Assembly: GCA_029561305.1 (NCBI GenBank)
Contig: JAKQJG010000007.1
Coordinates: forward strand, 1 to 60,438
From: Bacteroidota bacterium
GTDB taxonomy: Bacteria > Bacteroidota > Bacteroidia > Chitinophagales > Chitinophagaceae
Length of the DNA stretch: 60,438 nt
Direction of reading: 5' to 3'
The notes under the pieces are model-generated. The model searched no databases. It saw only the letters and a program-made list of their open reading frames with translations, and was not told the DNA's origin. The position numbers and the translations under genes are program-made. The number at the start of each line of letters is the position of its first letter. Within the stretch, counting starts at the first letter, position 1. Below, piece after piece: positions 8,710 through 16,988 of this stretch.

Positions 8710-10201
8710 ACAAGCTCCCCATCAACAAACTGGAGCTGAATTATTTTCTCCAGACCGGGATCGATTAAAGATCTGCGTGCTGCAGCCCGATTATTCCACT
8801 ACCAATGTTGATTATAAAGACTATGATCCACCAAGAGATCTTTCTCATCTAATTCCTTCGGCTACATTTGATCATGTGTTGCTTAATAAACTTACTACCT
8901 ACAAGCAACTGAAGGAATTAAAAAAAAGTAATTATGACATATTTGTAAACCTTTGCGAAGGTTATCTTGAGTGGGAAGTGCCATCAATTGATGTGATCTA
9001 CTTTTTAGAACTGCTCAATCTTCCTTTTACAGGCCCTACTTCGCTGCTATACGATCCGCCTAAAGAATTAATGAAATATGTGGCCTATACTGAAAATGTA
9101 TCCACACCTGAATTTGTTTTGATCGAAAACAGCGACCAAAACATCGAAAGCGCCTGCAGCAAGCTGCAATACCCATTATTTGTAAAACCCCACAAAGCCG
9201 GTGACAGCCTGGGTGTTGACCACAGCAGCCTCGTAAGGAATTTAGACGAGTTGAAAAGCAAGGTGGCTGCTATCGTAGATGAATATGCGCCTTTGCTGGT
9301 GGAAGAATATGTGGAAGGAAGGGAGTTTACTGTAATGCTCGCTGCCAATACTGGTGATGAGCCCACCGTTTTTCATCCGGTTGAATATATTTTTCCTGAA
9401 GGATTTGAATACAAGACCTACTCACTTAAAACATCAGAACTTCATCCTAATGCCAATATTCCTGTGGCCGATGAAACAATTGTCGAAAGACTGAAGGATG
9501 CTGCAAAAAAAATATTCAAAGCCTTCAACGGGGTTGGATACGGGCGGCTTGATTTCAGGATGAATGAGGCAGGCGAACTATTTTTCTTAGAGATCAATTT
9601 TACGTGTTCCGTTTTTTATAAAGATGGATATGAAGGCAGTGCGGATTATATCCTGCAATATGATGGCTATGGACAATCCAATTTTTTACGCCATATCATA
9701 AAGGAAGGCATTTCCCGTTACAGGCAAAAGCAAAAAAAATACTATATAAAGGGCAGTCCCATTGCAGGCTATGGTATTTATGCCACTGAAAAAATATTTG
9801 CCAATGAGTTGGTTTTCAAAGGTGAAGAGCTGGCCCAACGTATTGTCACAAAAAAGTTTGTGGAAAAAAACTGGGATGTTAACCAAAAGGAAATCTTTAG
9901 AAAATACGCTTATCCTCTAAGCAAAGAGGTATTTTTGCTGTGGGATAATAATCCGTGTGAGTGGGCTCCGCAAAATCACAGCTGTTCGCCCAATACTGCA
10001 TACAACGGCTTAAATGTGATAGCAACCAGGAACATTTTGAAAGACGAAGAACTGACCCTCGACTATGCTTCTTTCCTGGATGAAAATATGGAGCCTTTTA
10101 ACTGCCAGTGCGGCGCTCCCAACTGCCGTGGTTTAATAACCGGGATTGACAACAATTCCGTAACAGAAAGGGAAGATAAACCACAGCTTAAACTATCCTG
10201 A
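8699..10201 (+). CDS. ATP-grasp ligase fused to SET-domain methyltransferase
   Basis: A 500-residue two-domain protein. Residues about 20-335 form a second ATP-grasp module: LFVKPHKAGDSLGV binding lysine, LLVEEYVEGREFTVML, then the metal site YGRLDFRMN...LEINFTCS. Residues about 346-480 form a complete SET domain with AGYGIYA for SAM, the catalytic NHSCSPN at 426, ELTLDYA, and a post-SET zinc cluster CQCGAPNCRG starting at 469. SET enzymes methylate lysine, usually in proteins or peptides. The fusion suggests that one product is ligated and methylated, or that the methyl group is placed on a ligated peptide. It overlaps the upstream ATP-grasp gene and is followed 46 bases later by a transporter membrane domain. 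Confidence 0.88.
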   Translation: MPGKQAPHQQTGAELFSPDRDRLKICVLQPDYSTTNVDYKDYDPPRDLSHLIPSATFDHVLLNKLTTYKQLKELKKSNYDIFVNLCEGYLEWEVPSIDVIYFLELLNLPFTGPTSLLYDPPKELMKYVAYTENVSTPEFVLIENSDQNIESACSKLQYPLFVKPHKAGDSLGVDHSSLVRNLDELKSKVAAIVDEYAPLLVEEYVEGREFTVMLAANTGDEPTVFHPVEYIFPEGFEYKTYSLKTSELHPNANIPVADETIVERLKDAAKKIFKAFNGVGYGRLDFRMNEAGELFFLEINFTCSVFYKDGYEGSADYILQYDGYGQSNFLRHIIKEGISRYRQKQKKYYIKGSPIAGYGIYATEKIFANELVFKGEELAQRIVTKKFVEKNWDVNQKEIFRKYAYPLSKEVFLLWDNNPCEWAPQNHSCSPNTAYNGLNVIATRNILKDEELTLDYASFLDENMEPFNCQCGAPNCRGLITGIDNNSVTEREDKPQLKLS

Positions 10202-10247
10202 AGGCTTTCTGTCTTACTACTCCATTCCTGAATTTTTTTCTACGGCT

Positions 10248-11231
10248 ATGCCGTGGGTAACCATTTATTATCCGGAGAGTAACAGTATGGCTAAGTTTAA
10301 AATTTTAAAGAATCTTTTTTCAAAGCACAGGAACGAGCTTTTTATTACCTATGCCTTGTTTACAATAGAAACCATTGGAGGTTTACTGCGTTTTTACTTT
10401 TTTGGTGAGGCGGTTAATGATATCATCAAAGGAAGTTATAATGGGCTTTTTGTATTGGCTGCAGTTCACCTTGTTTATCTTTCTGTAGGTACCATACGGC
10501 ACATGTACGACACCAGGACCTATACTGCCATTTACACATCCCTTGTAACCAAATTGCTGAGCAGGAAGAAAAAGCAGGATGTTTCTAAAATGAGTGCCCA
10601 CTCTACCCTGGCGAGGGAGTTTGTGGACTTCCTGGAGCAGGACCTGGTGTATGTACTAGAAGCGTTTTACAACCTGGCTGGCTCCCTGCTTATTCTTTTC
10701 TTTTACGACAAGGCAATTGCCCTTTTATGTTTGAGTGTACTGGTTCCTGTTAGTATGGTTAGTTATGTGTATGGAAAAAGAATGAACAGGCTGAATAAAG
10801 AACGAAATGATGAACTGGAGAAGCAGGTGGATGTAATTTCAACAGGTAATAAAATAAAAATTCAGAACCACTACAACAACCTGAGAAAATGGCAAATAAA
10901 GATCTCCAATAAAGAAGCAATGAACTTTGGTTTTATGGAACTGATGGTGCTGGTGATCATCACGGTTTCATTGATCGTTTCTAAAAACATACAACAGCCG
11001 GCAATGCTGGCAGGAAGCCTGTTTGGCATCTACAGTTATATCCTGAAATTCACCTCCGGTCTGGATACGATCCCGTATCTGGTGCAGCGGCTTTCTTCCA
11101 TAAACGATATAGCCCGCAGAATTGAATTGGAACAAGAAATAAACACGGAAGTGACACATCCGCCTGTAGAGATCAAGAAACTACCTTACCGGGTTACGGG
11201 AGAATTTGATGAAATAAAGAAATCAGCCTAG
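10248..11231 (+). CDS. ABC-exporter transmembrane domain without ATPase
   Basis: A 327-residue membrane protein (314 from the second in-frame ATG at 10287, which may be the true start). It has about six membrane helices with the long cytosolic loops of type I ABC exporters, including a typical helix around KRMNRLNKERNDELEKQ. No Walker A, ABC signature or Walker B is present, and the protein ends about 40 residues after the last helices. It resembles the stand-alone six-transmembrane ABC family rather than a truncated exporter, because the stop follows a plausible soluble tail. It is the last gene of the ATP-grasp/SET cluster and could export its product with an ATPase encoded elsewhere. Confidence 0.78.
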   Translation: MPWVTIYYPESNSMAKFKILKNLFSKHRNELFITYALFTIETIGGLLRFYFFGEAVNDIIKGSYNGLFVLAAVHLVYLSVGTIRHMYDTRTYTAIYTSLVTKLLSRKKKQDVSKMSAHSTLAREFVDFLEQDLVYVLEAFYNLAGSLLILFFYDKAIALLCLSVLVPVSMVSYVYGKRMNRLNKERNDELEKQVDVISTGNKIKIQNHYNNLRKWQIKISNKEAMNFGFMELMVLVIITVSLIVSKNIQQPAMLAGSLFGIYSYILKFTSGLDTIPYLVQRLSSINDIARRIELEQEINTEVTHPPVEIKKLPYRVTGEFDEIKKSA

Positions 11232-11260
11232 TCTTTATATAAAAGAATTATATAATATAT

Positions 11261-11776
11261 TTATCTGCCAAAATCATCTTGTAATCTTACGATATCATCT
11301 TCATTACTTGGATTGTCTGCATCGGTATGTTGCCATATTTCGGCTACAATTCCCCAGCCATCTAACCCTATCAGTCGGTGCCGTTCACCTTTTTGCAATT
11401 GAACAATATCGCCAATCGCAAGATGGGTCGTTTCCTTTTCATGATCTGTATCGCTGGTAACCACTCCGGCTACACCACCAATCAGCTTCCATATTTCTGC
11501 ACGGCGGTGGTGATACTGCCAGCTAAGTCGTTTGTTGGGTGCCACTACCAGGATCTTGGGGCTTAGCTTGCCCGATATAGTCAATTCATCTTTTGTAAGA
11601 TGTGGGAAGTAAAGGCTAATGAATTTCTCAGCTTCCGCTTCGTCTAATACAAAAAAGCCTCCCCATGGACGGCTGTCATCTTTTTTATCAACCAGCAGGC
11701 TTTGCTCTTTTAAATACGTAGTTACTTTTTCAAAAACAGTGGCTTTGTCTGTTGCAGCGGAAAAGTGTAATGACAT
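11261..11776 (-). CDS. Cupin protein, mannose-6-phosphate isomerase type II-like
   Basis: A 171-residue single-cupin protein. The segment RPWGGFFVLDE near residue 37 and the metal-binding cupin motifs LSWQYHHRRAEIWKLIGG and the later LQKGERHRLIG match the C-terminal domain of type II phosphomannose isomerases. Relatives are often labelled phosphoheptose isomerase. It likely isomerises a sugar phosphate for cell-wall sugars, but the substrate is not determined. It starts 21 bases after the mnmG stop and is the last gene of the ybeY-HNH-mnmG operon. Confidence 0.82.
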   Translation of the reverse strand: MSLHFSAATDKATVFEKVTTYLKEQSLLVDKKDDSRPWGGFFVLDEAEAEKFISLYFPHLTKDELTISGKLSPKILVVAPNKRLSWQYHHRRAEIWKLIGGVAGVVTSDTDHEKETTHLAIGDIVQLQKGERHRLIGLDGWGIVAEIWQHTDADNPSNEDDIVRLQDDFGR

Positions 11777-11797
11777 GATCAGTAATTGTTTGTATAA

Positions 11798-13666
11798 TTA
11801 ACGGCCCATAAATACCATTAGTATCTGCACATCACTTGGATTAACTCCTGAAATACGGGATGCCTGGCCAAGGGTGCGTGGGCGGATCTTTTTAAACTTT
11901 TGTCTTGCTTCCGTGCTCAGGGAAACAAGCTTTTCATAATTGAAATTATCAGGTATCACAAGGTCCTCGAGTTGGCTCATTTTTGAAACCAGTTCTCTTT
12001 CCTTTTCTATATAAGTGTTGTATTTGATCTGAATTTCTGCCTGCTCCACTATTTCTGCCTCTATTCCTTTTAATGCTGCTTCTATTTTTGCAACACTTGC
12101 CTGTAGTTGAGCAATACTAATATTGGGGCGCAATACTATTTGAGAAGCTTTTTGTTTTAAGGTAAGGGAAGCGGATTGGATACTCTCCAGGAAAGGGTTC
12201 ACTTCTGCGGGATCGAGCGTCAGTGAATTTAATATTGATTTCACTTTTTCAACACCTTCTTCCTTCGTTCTCACCTTTTCCATTCTTTCCTGGGATGCAA
12301 GACCAATGCGGTAGCTTAGTTCCGTCAAACGCAAATCTGCATTATCCTGTCTAAGTAAGGTCCGGAACTCTGCCCTGCTGGTAAACATGCGGTATGGTTC
12401 ATCTGTTCCTTTGTTTATCAGGTCATCTATCAAAACACCGATATATGCTTCGCTCCTTTTCAATACCACCGGCTCCAGCCCCCTTGCTTTTTGATGAGCA
12501 TTGATACCGGCCATAAGTCCTTGGCAAGCAGCTTCCTCATACCCGGTGGTTCCGTTTATTTGACCTGCAAAGAACAAATTTTCCAGCAGCTTCGTCTCCA
12601 GGCTAAATTTTAGTTGCGTTGGGGGGAAGTAGTCATACTCAATTGCATACCCAGGCCTGAACATTCTGCAATTTTCAAAACCCGGTACCAATTGCAAAGC
12701 TTTGTATTGGACTTCCTCTGGTAACGAAGAGGAAAAACCATTTACATAGATCTCTACTGTATTGAAACCTTCCGGTTCTACAAATAGCTGGTGCCTGTCC
12801 CTTTCGGCAAAGCGATTGATTTTATCCTCAATACTTGGGCAGTAGCGTGGTCCCGTTCCCTGTATCCTTCCCTGGAACATGGGACTTTTGTCAAAGCCAG
12901 TCTTCAAAATATCATGCACCTGCTGGTTTGTGTAAGTGATCCAGCAACTTCTTTGTTCTGCAGGCTGTATTTTTTTTGAGTCTGTATAGCTAAAGCCCGT
13001 AATTTCCTCATCTCCTTTCTGTTCCTCCATCTTAGAATAATCAAGGCTTCGGCCATCTATACGGGGAGGTGTGCCAGTTTTAAGCCGGTCACTTTCAAAG
13101 CCAAGACTTACCAATTGCTCCGTGATACCGGTGGCGGCTTTTTCAGCCATCCTTCCTCCACCCAATCTTTTCTCCCCAATATGTATTACACCATTTAAAA
13201 AGGTACCGTTTGTTAGTACTACCGACTTAGCCTTGATCTCATGTCCCAATCCTGTTACTACTCCGTAAGCCCGGCCATCTTTTACCAAGAGGCTATTCAC
13301 CATATCCTGGTAAAAATCCACGTTGGGGGTTTCTTCCAGCATTTGTCGCCACTTAGCAGCAAAGAGCATCCGGTCGCTTTGGGCACGGGGACTCCACATG
13401 GCAGGTCCCTTGCTCCTGTTCAGCATCCGGAATTGGATCATAGACTCATCGGTCACAATACCACTGTAACCACCCATGGCATCTATCTCTCTTACAATCT
13501 GACCTTTTGCAATACCACCCATGGCCGGGTTACAGCTCATTTGGGCGATTGTTTGCATATTCATAGTAATAAGCAACACTTTGCTACCGAGGTTTGCGGC
13601 AGCAGCGGCAGCCTCACATCCGGCATGGCCGGCACCAACCACTATTACATCGTATTCTTTAAACAT
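11798..13666 (-). CDS. mnmG: tRNA uridine-5-carboxymethylaminomethyl synthesis enzyme MnmG
   Basis: A 622-residue FAD protein, the normal length for MnmG (GidA). With MnmE it installs the carboxymethylaminomethyl group on wobble uridine 34 of several tRNAs. The FAD-binding loop VVGAGHAGCEAAAAAANLG is at residues 9-27, the family blocks CNPAMGGIAKGQ and EIDAMGG follow, and the C-terminal MnmE/tRNA-interacting helical domain ends in GVNPSDVQILMV. Its start overlaps the stop of the upstream HNH-like gene by 8 bases, which implies translational coupling. Confidence 0.98.
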   Translation of the reverse strand: MFKEYDVIVVGAGHAGCEAAAAAANLGSKVLLITMNMQTIAQMSCNPAMGGIAKGQIVREIDAMGGYSGIVTDESMIQFRMLNRSKGPAMWSPRAQSDRMLFAAKWRQMLEETPNVDFYQDMVNSLLVKDGRAYGVVTGLGHEIKAKSVVLTNGTFLNGVIHIGEKRLGGGRMAEKAATGITEQLVSLGFESDRLKTGTPPRIDGRSLDYSKMEEQKGDEEITGFSYTDSKKIQPAEQRSCWITYTNQQVHDILKTGFDKSPMFQGRIQGTGPRYCPSIEDKINRFAERDRHQLFVEPEGFNTVEIYVNGFSSSLPEEVQYKALQLVPGFENCRMFRPGYAIEYDYFPPTQLKFSLETKLLENLFFAGQINGTTGYEEAACQGLMAGINAHQKARGLEPVVLKRSEAYIGVLIDDLINKGTDEPYRMFTSRAEFRTLLRQDNADLRLTELSYRIGLASQERMEKVRTKEEGVEKVKSILNSLTLDPAEVNPFLESIQSASLTLKQKASQIVLRPNISIAQLQASVAKIEAALKGIEAEIVEQAEIQIKYNTYIEKERELVSKMSQLEDLVIPDNFNYEKLVSLSTEARQKFKKIRPRTLGQASRISGVNPSDVQILMVFMGR

Positions 13667-14312
13667 TGGTTACAAAATTATCGCCTTCCGGTGCAGTATT
13701 ATCAAACTTCTTTAAAAACCCCAGTTCCTTTTTCACATCATCAATATTTCTTCCCCTGTTTATCAGTTCAAATTCAAAGGATGTATAATGCTCGATCTGG
13801 TTTAAATAATCTATATGTTCCCTGATAAAACCCTCTTGTCCTTGTGTTCTAATAATATCAGACTGCTCGATCTGGTCAATTTTATTCAATTGCCTTTTAC
13901 AGATTGAATAACCGGTTGTATTATATAGTTCAGTGAAATACTTTTTTGCAGCCACCAGGTTCAACAAGTTGGAACCTTCTTTAGTGTCTCCAATCATCTC
14001 AACCCCGATATTGGTAAAGTTCCAGCACATTTTCAATTCTTCTTCGCTGGCAAAATCAAAATAGGACACAGGGATTATATGATCAAATTGCCATTTGGTT
14101 GCAAAGTCATCCCAACCTACACCATCCTTGAACTGGCATTCAAACCATTTGCGCATATTTTCAATGTCAAGACCAAAATAAGGTGCATACTCTACACAAA
14201 TATTCTTTTCCAGTACATAGCGCCTAAGGGCAATTTGCCACTTTCTTTTTTCCCTGAATTTTATTAGAGATGCTGTTGGTTCGGCTTGAGTCGCCCTTTT
14301 CTTTGTCGCCAT
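13659..14312 (-). CDS. HNH-like protein coupled to mnmG
   Basis: A 217-residue soluble protein. The block KWQFDHIIPVSYFDF followed by CWNFTNI near residues 90-120 resembles the DHxxP...N pattern of HNH endonucleases. The middle of the motif is intact, but the second half lacks the usual zinc cysteines. It may be an active nuclease, an RNA-binding relative or a degenerate member. The minus-strand box TAACTTTG ends 4 bases before the ATG, so the gene probably has its own leaderless transcript that also drives mnmG. Function is not known. The lysine-rich N-terminus suggests nucleic acid contact. Confidence 0.65.
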   Translation of the reverse strand: MATKKRATQAEPTASLIKFREKRKWQIALRRYVLEKNICVEYAPYFGLDIENMRKWFECQFKDGVGWDDFATKWQFDHIIPVSYFDFASEEELKMCWNFTNIGVEMIGDTKEGSNLLNLVAAKKYFTELYNTTGYSICKRQLNKIDQIEQSDIIRTQGQEGFIREHIDYLNQIEHYTSFEFELINRGRNIDDVKKELGFLKKFDNTAPEGDNFVTNV

Positions 14313-14316
14313 GGTA

Positions 14317-14324
14317 CAAAGTTA
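14317..14324 (-). promoter_or_regulatory. TAnnTTTG box 4 bases before the HNH-like gene
   Basis: The minus strand reads TAACTTTG followed by TACC and ATG. It is an exact -7 match and, at this spacing, puts the transcription start at the start codon. The two dyads at 14328-14360 lie exactly where the -33 region would be. Confidence 0.5.
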
Positions 14325-14327
14325 CAT

Positions 14328-14360
14328 TGTTTCACGAAACACAGTTTCACCATGAAACTG
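14328..14360. promoter_or_regulatory. Two adjacent dyads between ybeY and the HNH-like gene
   Basis: TGTTTC-AC-GAAACA at 14328-14341 and CAGTTTCA-CCA-TGAAACTG at 14342-14360 are two perfect inverted repeats placed end to end in a 48-base gap. They overlap the -33 region of the downstream promoter, so an operator is plausible. The first resembles a shortened parS site (TGTTTCACGTGAAACA). The second could also form a hairpin after ybeY. Confidence 0.5.
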
Positions 14361-14783
14361 TTACTTGTGGAACTTTGCCAGGTAGTAATCTTCCTTCTTG
14401 CGCATGAGGGATTGGTGAGTCTTTGTCTTGTCTTTATAACCACAAAGGTGCAGCGCTCCGTGAAAGATCACTCTTAAGAGTTCGGTTTGAGTAGTAAGGC
14501 CTAGTTGGTGTGCATTATCCCTCACCCTATCAATACTGATGTAAATTTCACCTTTGATTTCATTGCTATCATCTGAAATATCAAATGTGATAATATCTGT
14601 GTAGTAATCATGTTGCAGAAACTGTCGATTGATGGTAAGTAAATATTCATCCGAGCAAAACACATAACTTAAATCAGACAGTGACTTCCCTTCACTTTTA
14701 AAAAGGTTCTTAATAAACAGCTTGAGTTTTGTTCTTGGAATTACTGGAGCCTTGGCATCTGCCGAAAAGAAATGTACCGCCAT
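14361..14783 (-). CDS. ybeY: Endoribonuclease YbeY
   Basis: A 140-residue metal-dependent RNase needed for 16S rRNA 3' end processing and ribosome quality control. The signature HGALHLCGYKDKT near residues 108-120 carries the first two zinc histidines. A later His at about residue 122 (THQSLM) can be the third, as in other Bacteroidota where the usual DH is changed. Length fits the family. It is the first gene of the operon that continues with the HNH-like protein, mnmG and the cupin gene. Confidence 0.92.
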   Translation of the reverse strand: MAVHFFSADAKAPVIPRTKLKLFIKNLFKSEGKSLSDLSYVFCSDEYLLTINRQFLQHDYYTDIITFDISDDSNEIKGEIYISIDRVRDNAHQLGLTTQTELLRVIFHGALHLCGYKDKTKTHQSLMRKKEDYYLAKFHK

Positions 14784-14829
14784 TAGATGTTTTTCTTAAA
14801 AACGAAAGTATCAAACAATTACGAATGAA

Positions 14830-14837
14830 TACTTTTG
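14830..14837 (+). promoter_or_regulatory. TAnnTTTG box 4 bases before feoA
   Basis: TACTTTTG followed by CAGG and ATG. It matches the -7 consensus exactly and predicts a leaderless transcript. It is divergent to the ybeY gene. Confidence 0.5.
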
Positions 14838-14841
14838 CAGG

Positions 14842-15072
14842 ATGGGTATAAAACTATCGGAGGTTGCTGCGGGAAAAACAGTGGTGGTTACATCAATTGT
14901 AAACGATGAGATCTTTCTAAAATTGATGGAGATGGGTTGTGTACCGGGAGAAAAAATTATGGTGGACCAGATAGCACCATTAGGAGACCCCATTTCAATA
15001 AGGATTGCGGGCTACCATTTAAGCTTAAGAATAAACGAAGCAGAAAATATTATGGTAGAAGAGATAATTTAA
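14842..15072 (+). CDS. FeoA domain protein
   Basis: A 76-residue SH3-like FeoA protein. The pattern LMEMGCVPGEKIMVDQIAPLGDPISIRIAGYHLSLR is cut by family-typical glycines and matches FeoA along its full length. FeoA normally supports the ferrous iron permease FeoB, but no feoB is present here, so it acts in trans or has another role. The nadD gene begins 27 bases downstream on the same strand. The start is supported by the box at 14830-14837. Confidence 0.9.
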   Translation: MGIKLSEVAAGKTVVVTSIVNDEIFLKLMEMGCVPGEKIMVDQIAPLGDPISIRIAGYHLSLRINEAENIMVEEII

Positions 15073-15099
15073 TCATATCTTATTGACTACTAAATAATT

Positions 15100-15681
15100 A
15101 TGAATATTGGTCTATACTTTGGTTCCTTTAATCCCATCCACAACGGACACCTGATCATTGCGAAGCATATTCTTAATAGTACTGCAGTAAAACAGGTATG
15201 GTTTATTGTATCGCCACATAATCCATTAAAAAATTCAAACCAACTTTTGAATGAATATCATCGACTGCACCTGGTGCAATTGGCAATTGAGGGAGAAAAT
15301 GATCTGAAGGCCTCCAATATTGAATTCAGTTTACCCAAACCATCTTACACCATTGATACACTAACCCACCTCAAAGAAAAGTATCCGGCTCATGCCTTCT
15401 CAGTAATAATGGGAAGTGACAGTTTTTGCAATATTGAAAAATGGAAGAATTATAAAATACTGCTGGCAAACTATGATCTGCTTATCTACAAAAGACCAGG
15501 CTTTGAAATAACAGCAACCCATGGCGCCAGGCTCACTGTACTGGATGCACCCCTCCTGGAAATTTCGAGTACACATATCCGTGAGTTAATTAAGAACAAG
15601 AAGTCATTCCGCTACCTGGTGCCCGATGATGTGAAAGAAGAGATAGAAAGAAATAATTACTACCGGAAAGAATCAAATTAG
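15100..15681 (+). CDS. nadD: Nicotinate-nucleotide adenylyltransferase
   Basis: A 193-residue nucleotidyltransferase of NAD biosynthesis that converts nicotinate mononucleotide and ATP into deamido-NAD. The phosphate-binding motif [14 protein letters not shown] at residues 5-18 and the second motif [14 protein letters not shown] near residue 155 are both intact. Length is normal. Its 3' end overlaps the convergent chrA gene by 9 bases. With nadA about 3 kb away, two steps of NAD synthesis are in this window. Confidence 0.97.
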   Translation: MNIGLYFGSFNPIHNGHLIIAKHILNSTAVKQVWFIVSPHNPLKNSNQLLNEYHRLHLVQLAIEGENDLKASNIEFSLPKPSYTIDTLTHLKEKYPAHAFSVIMGSDSFCNIEKWKNYKILLANYDLLIYKRPGFEITATHGARLTVLDAPLLEISSTHIRELIKNKKSFRYLVPDDVKEEIERNNYYRKESN

Positions 15682-16926
15682 AAATCCGAAAAGAAGACAA
15701 CCCAAAACAATTAATGGAGGGGGAATTTTTGTAAACTGGAGCAAACAGAACGTAGCTGTGATAATTGATATATTCAGCATTGCGTCAGTGCTAAAATTGA
15801 GAATAGAAATATCTTTTAATAAATACAAAGAAGCTGCCCACATCAAGCCTACTACTACTGCGTTGATACCTTCCAATGATCTATACACGATGACGTATCT
15901 TTTCAGGTATTGCCAAACAGGAAAGAAAAATAATACCAATAAAGCACTCGGTAAAAAAATAGCAACGGAACCAATTATACATCCCAATACCTGCAACTTT
16001 CTCCCCTCCTCTTTTAGTGCAATACCCCCAACATATGATCCAATTGAAAAAACAGGTCCGGGTATGGCTCTTACCATGCCTGCACCCGTCAACAGATCAT
16101 CCCGTTTTATGCGGATAATATTCTGCGTTGAATCCTGGAACTTTTTAGCAGTAGGTCTGGCCACATACTGGTCAACCATCATCGGTATCAACACATCCCC
16201 TCCTCCAAATACAAAACTTCCAAAGCGATAAAAATTCTCAAAAAGATTATATGCCTTCCGGTCTTTCCAATCCTGCTTACGGGCAGTTTCACTTAGTAAA
16301 CCGGCAATTAAAAATACGAGTACAAAAAGCCAGATATTTGTCCAGCGGATTTGCCTGGGCTTTATTTTTTCATTTTCGGGATAACGCTTGCTGCTAAAAT
16401 TGGTAACAATTCCACCAAGAATAATCAGTCCCGGAATAACCCAGGGTGTTTTAAACAAAAAAAATGTAGCCACCATTGCCACCAGCATTATGATCAATGT
16501 GATTGGATTTTTAACCGACACTTTAAAAGATTTGAAAGCGGCGTAAGAAAGAAAACCAATAGCCATTTCCGGTATGAAACGAAACAGACCGGTCTTTACA
16601 GAAGCTGTTTCAATATAACCCACCAAAAAAGAAAGCACCCCCATAATGATGCAGGCCGGTAAGATCCAGATCAAAAGGGTAACAACAGCTAAGGGTACTC
16701 CACCCCGTTTATAACCGATCAATGTTAATGTTTGTGTAGAGGATGCACCAGGCAACATCTGGCAAAAAGAAACATACTCCATTAACTCTTCTTTTGTTAT
16801 ATCCTTTCGTTTGTCGACAAAGGTTTTCAGCATCATTCCTAAATGGCCCTGTGGTCCGCCAAAAGCAGTAAGACTGTGCAGCAGCACCGCTCTTAAAAAA
16901 GGGATATGTCTTATAAATGCCAGCAA
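15673..16926 (-). CDS. chrA: Chromate transporter family protein, ChrA-like
   Basis: A 417-residue membrane protein of the CHR family with two homologous halves. The first half contains the family motif [11 protein letters not shown] near residue 22 and [15 protein letters not shown]. The second half contains [16 protein letters not shown] and [20 protein letters not shown]. Each half has about six hydrophobic segments. Members export chromate, although many are uncharacterised. The only start in reach is TTG at 16926 because an in-frame stop lies two codons upstream. The divergent DUF3089 gene starts about 60 bases away. Confidence 0.88.
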   Translation of the reverse strand: MLAFIRHIPFLRAVLLHSLTAFGGPQGHLGMMLKTFVDKRKDITKEELMEYVSFCQMLPGASSTQTLTLIGYKRGGVPLAVVTLLIWILPACIIMGVLSFLVGYIETASVKTGLFRFIPEMAIGFLSYAAFKSFKVSVKNPITLIIMLVAMVATFFLFKTPWVIPGLIILGGIVTNFSSKRYPENEKIKPRQIRWTNIWLFVLVFLIAGLLSETARKQDWKDRKAYNLFENFYRFGSFVFGGGDVLIPMMVDQYVARPTAKKFQDSTQNIIRIKRDDLLTGAGMVRAIPGPVFSIGSYVGGIALKEEGRKLQVLGCIIGSVAIFLPSALLVLFFFPVWQYLKRYVIVYRSLEGINAVVVGLMWAASLYLLKDISILNFSTDAMLNISIITATFCLLQFTKIPPPLIVLGCLLFGFLI

Positions 16927-16975
16927 GTAGTTTTATAAAAACGTAAATTTAACTAAATCATTTGCTGATAAATAA

Positions 16976-16983
16976 TACTTTTG
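16976..16983 (+). promoter_or_regulatory. TAnnTTTG box 5 bases before the DUF3089 GTG
   Basis: TACTTTTG ends 5 bases before an in-frame GTG at 16989. It lies inside the longer ORF that begins with TTG at 16962, which supports GTG at 16989 as the true start. Confidence 0.45.
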
Positions 16984-16988
16984 AAACT

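Noticed and set aside
13241..13825. A 194-codon plus-strand ORF opposite mnmG and the HNH-like gene
   Set aside because: It lies entirely on the antisense strand of two well-supported genes, and its product is histidine and cysteine rich, with no domain.
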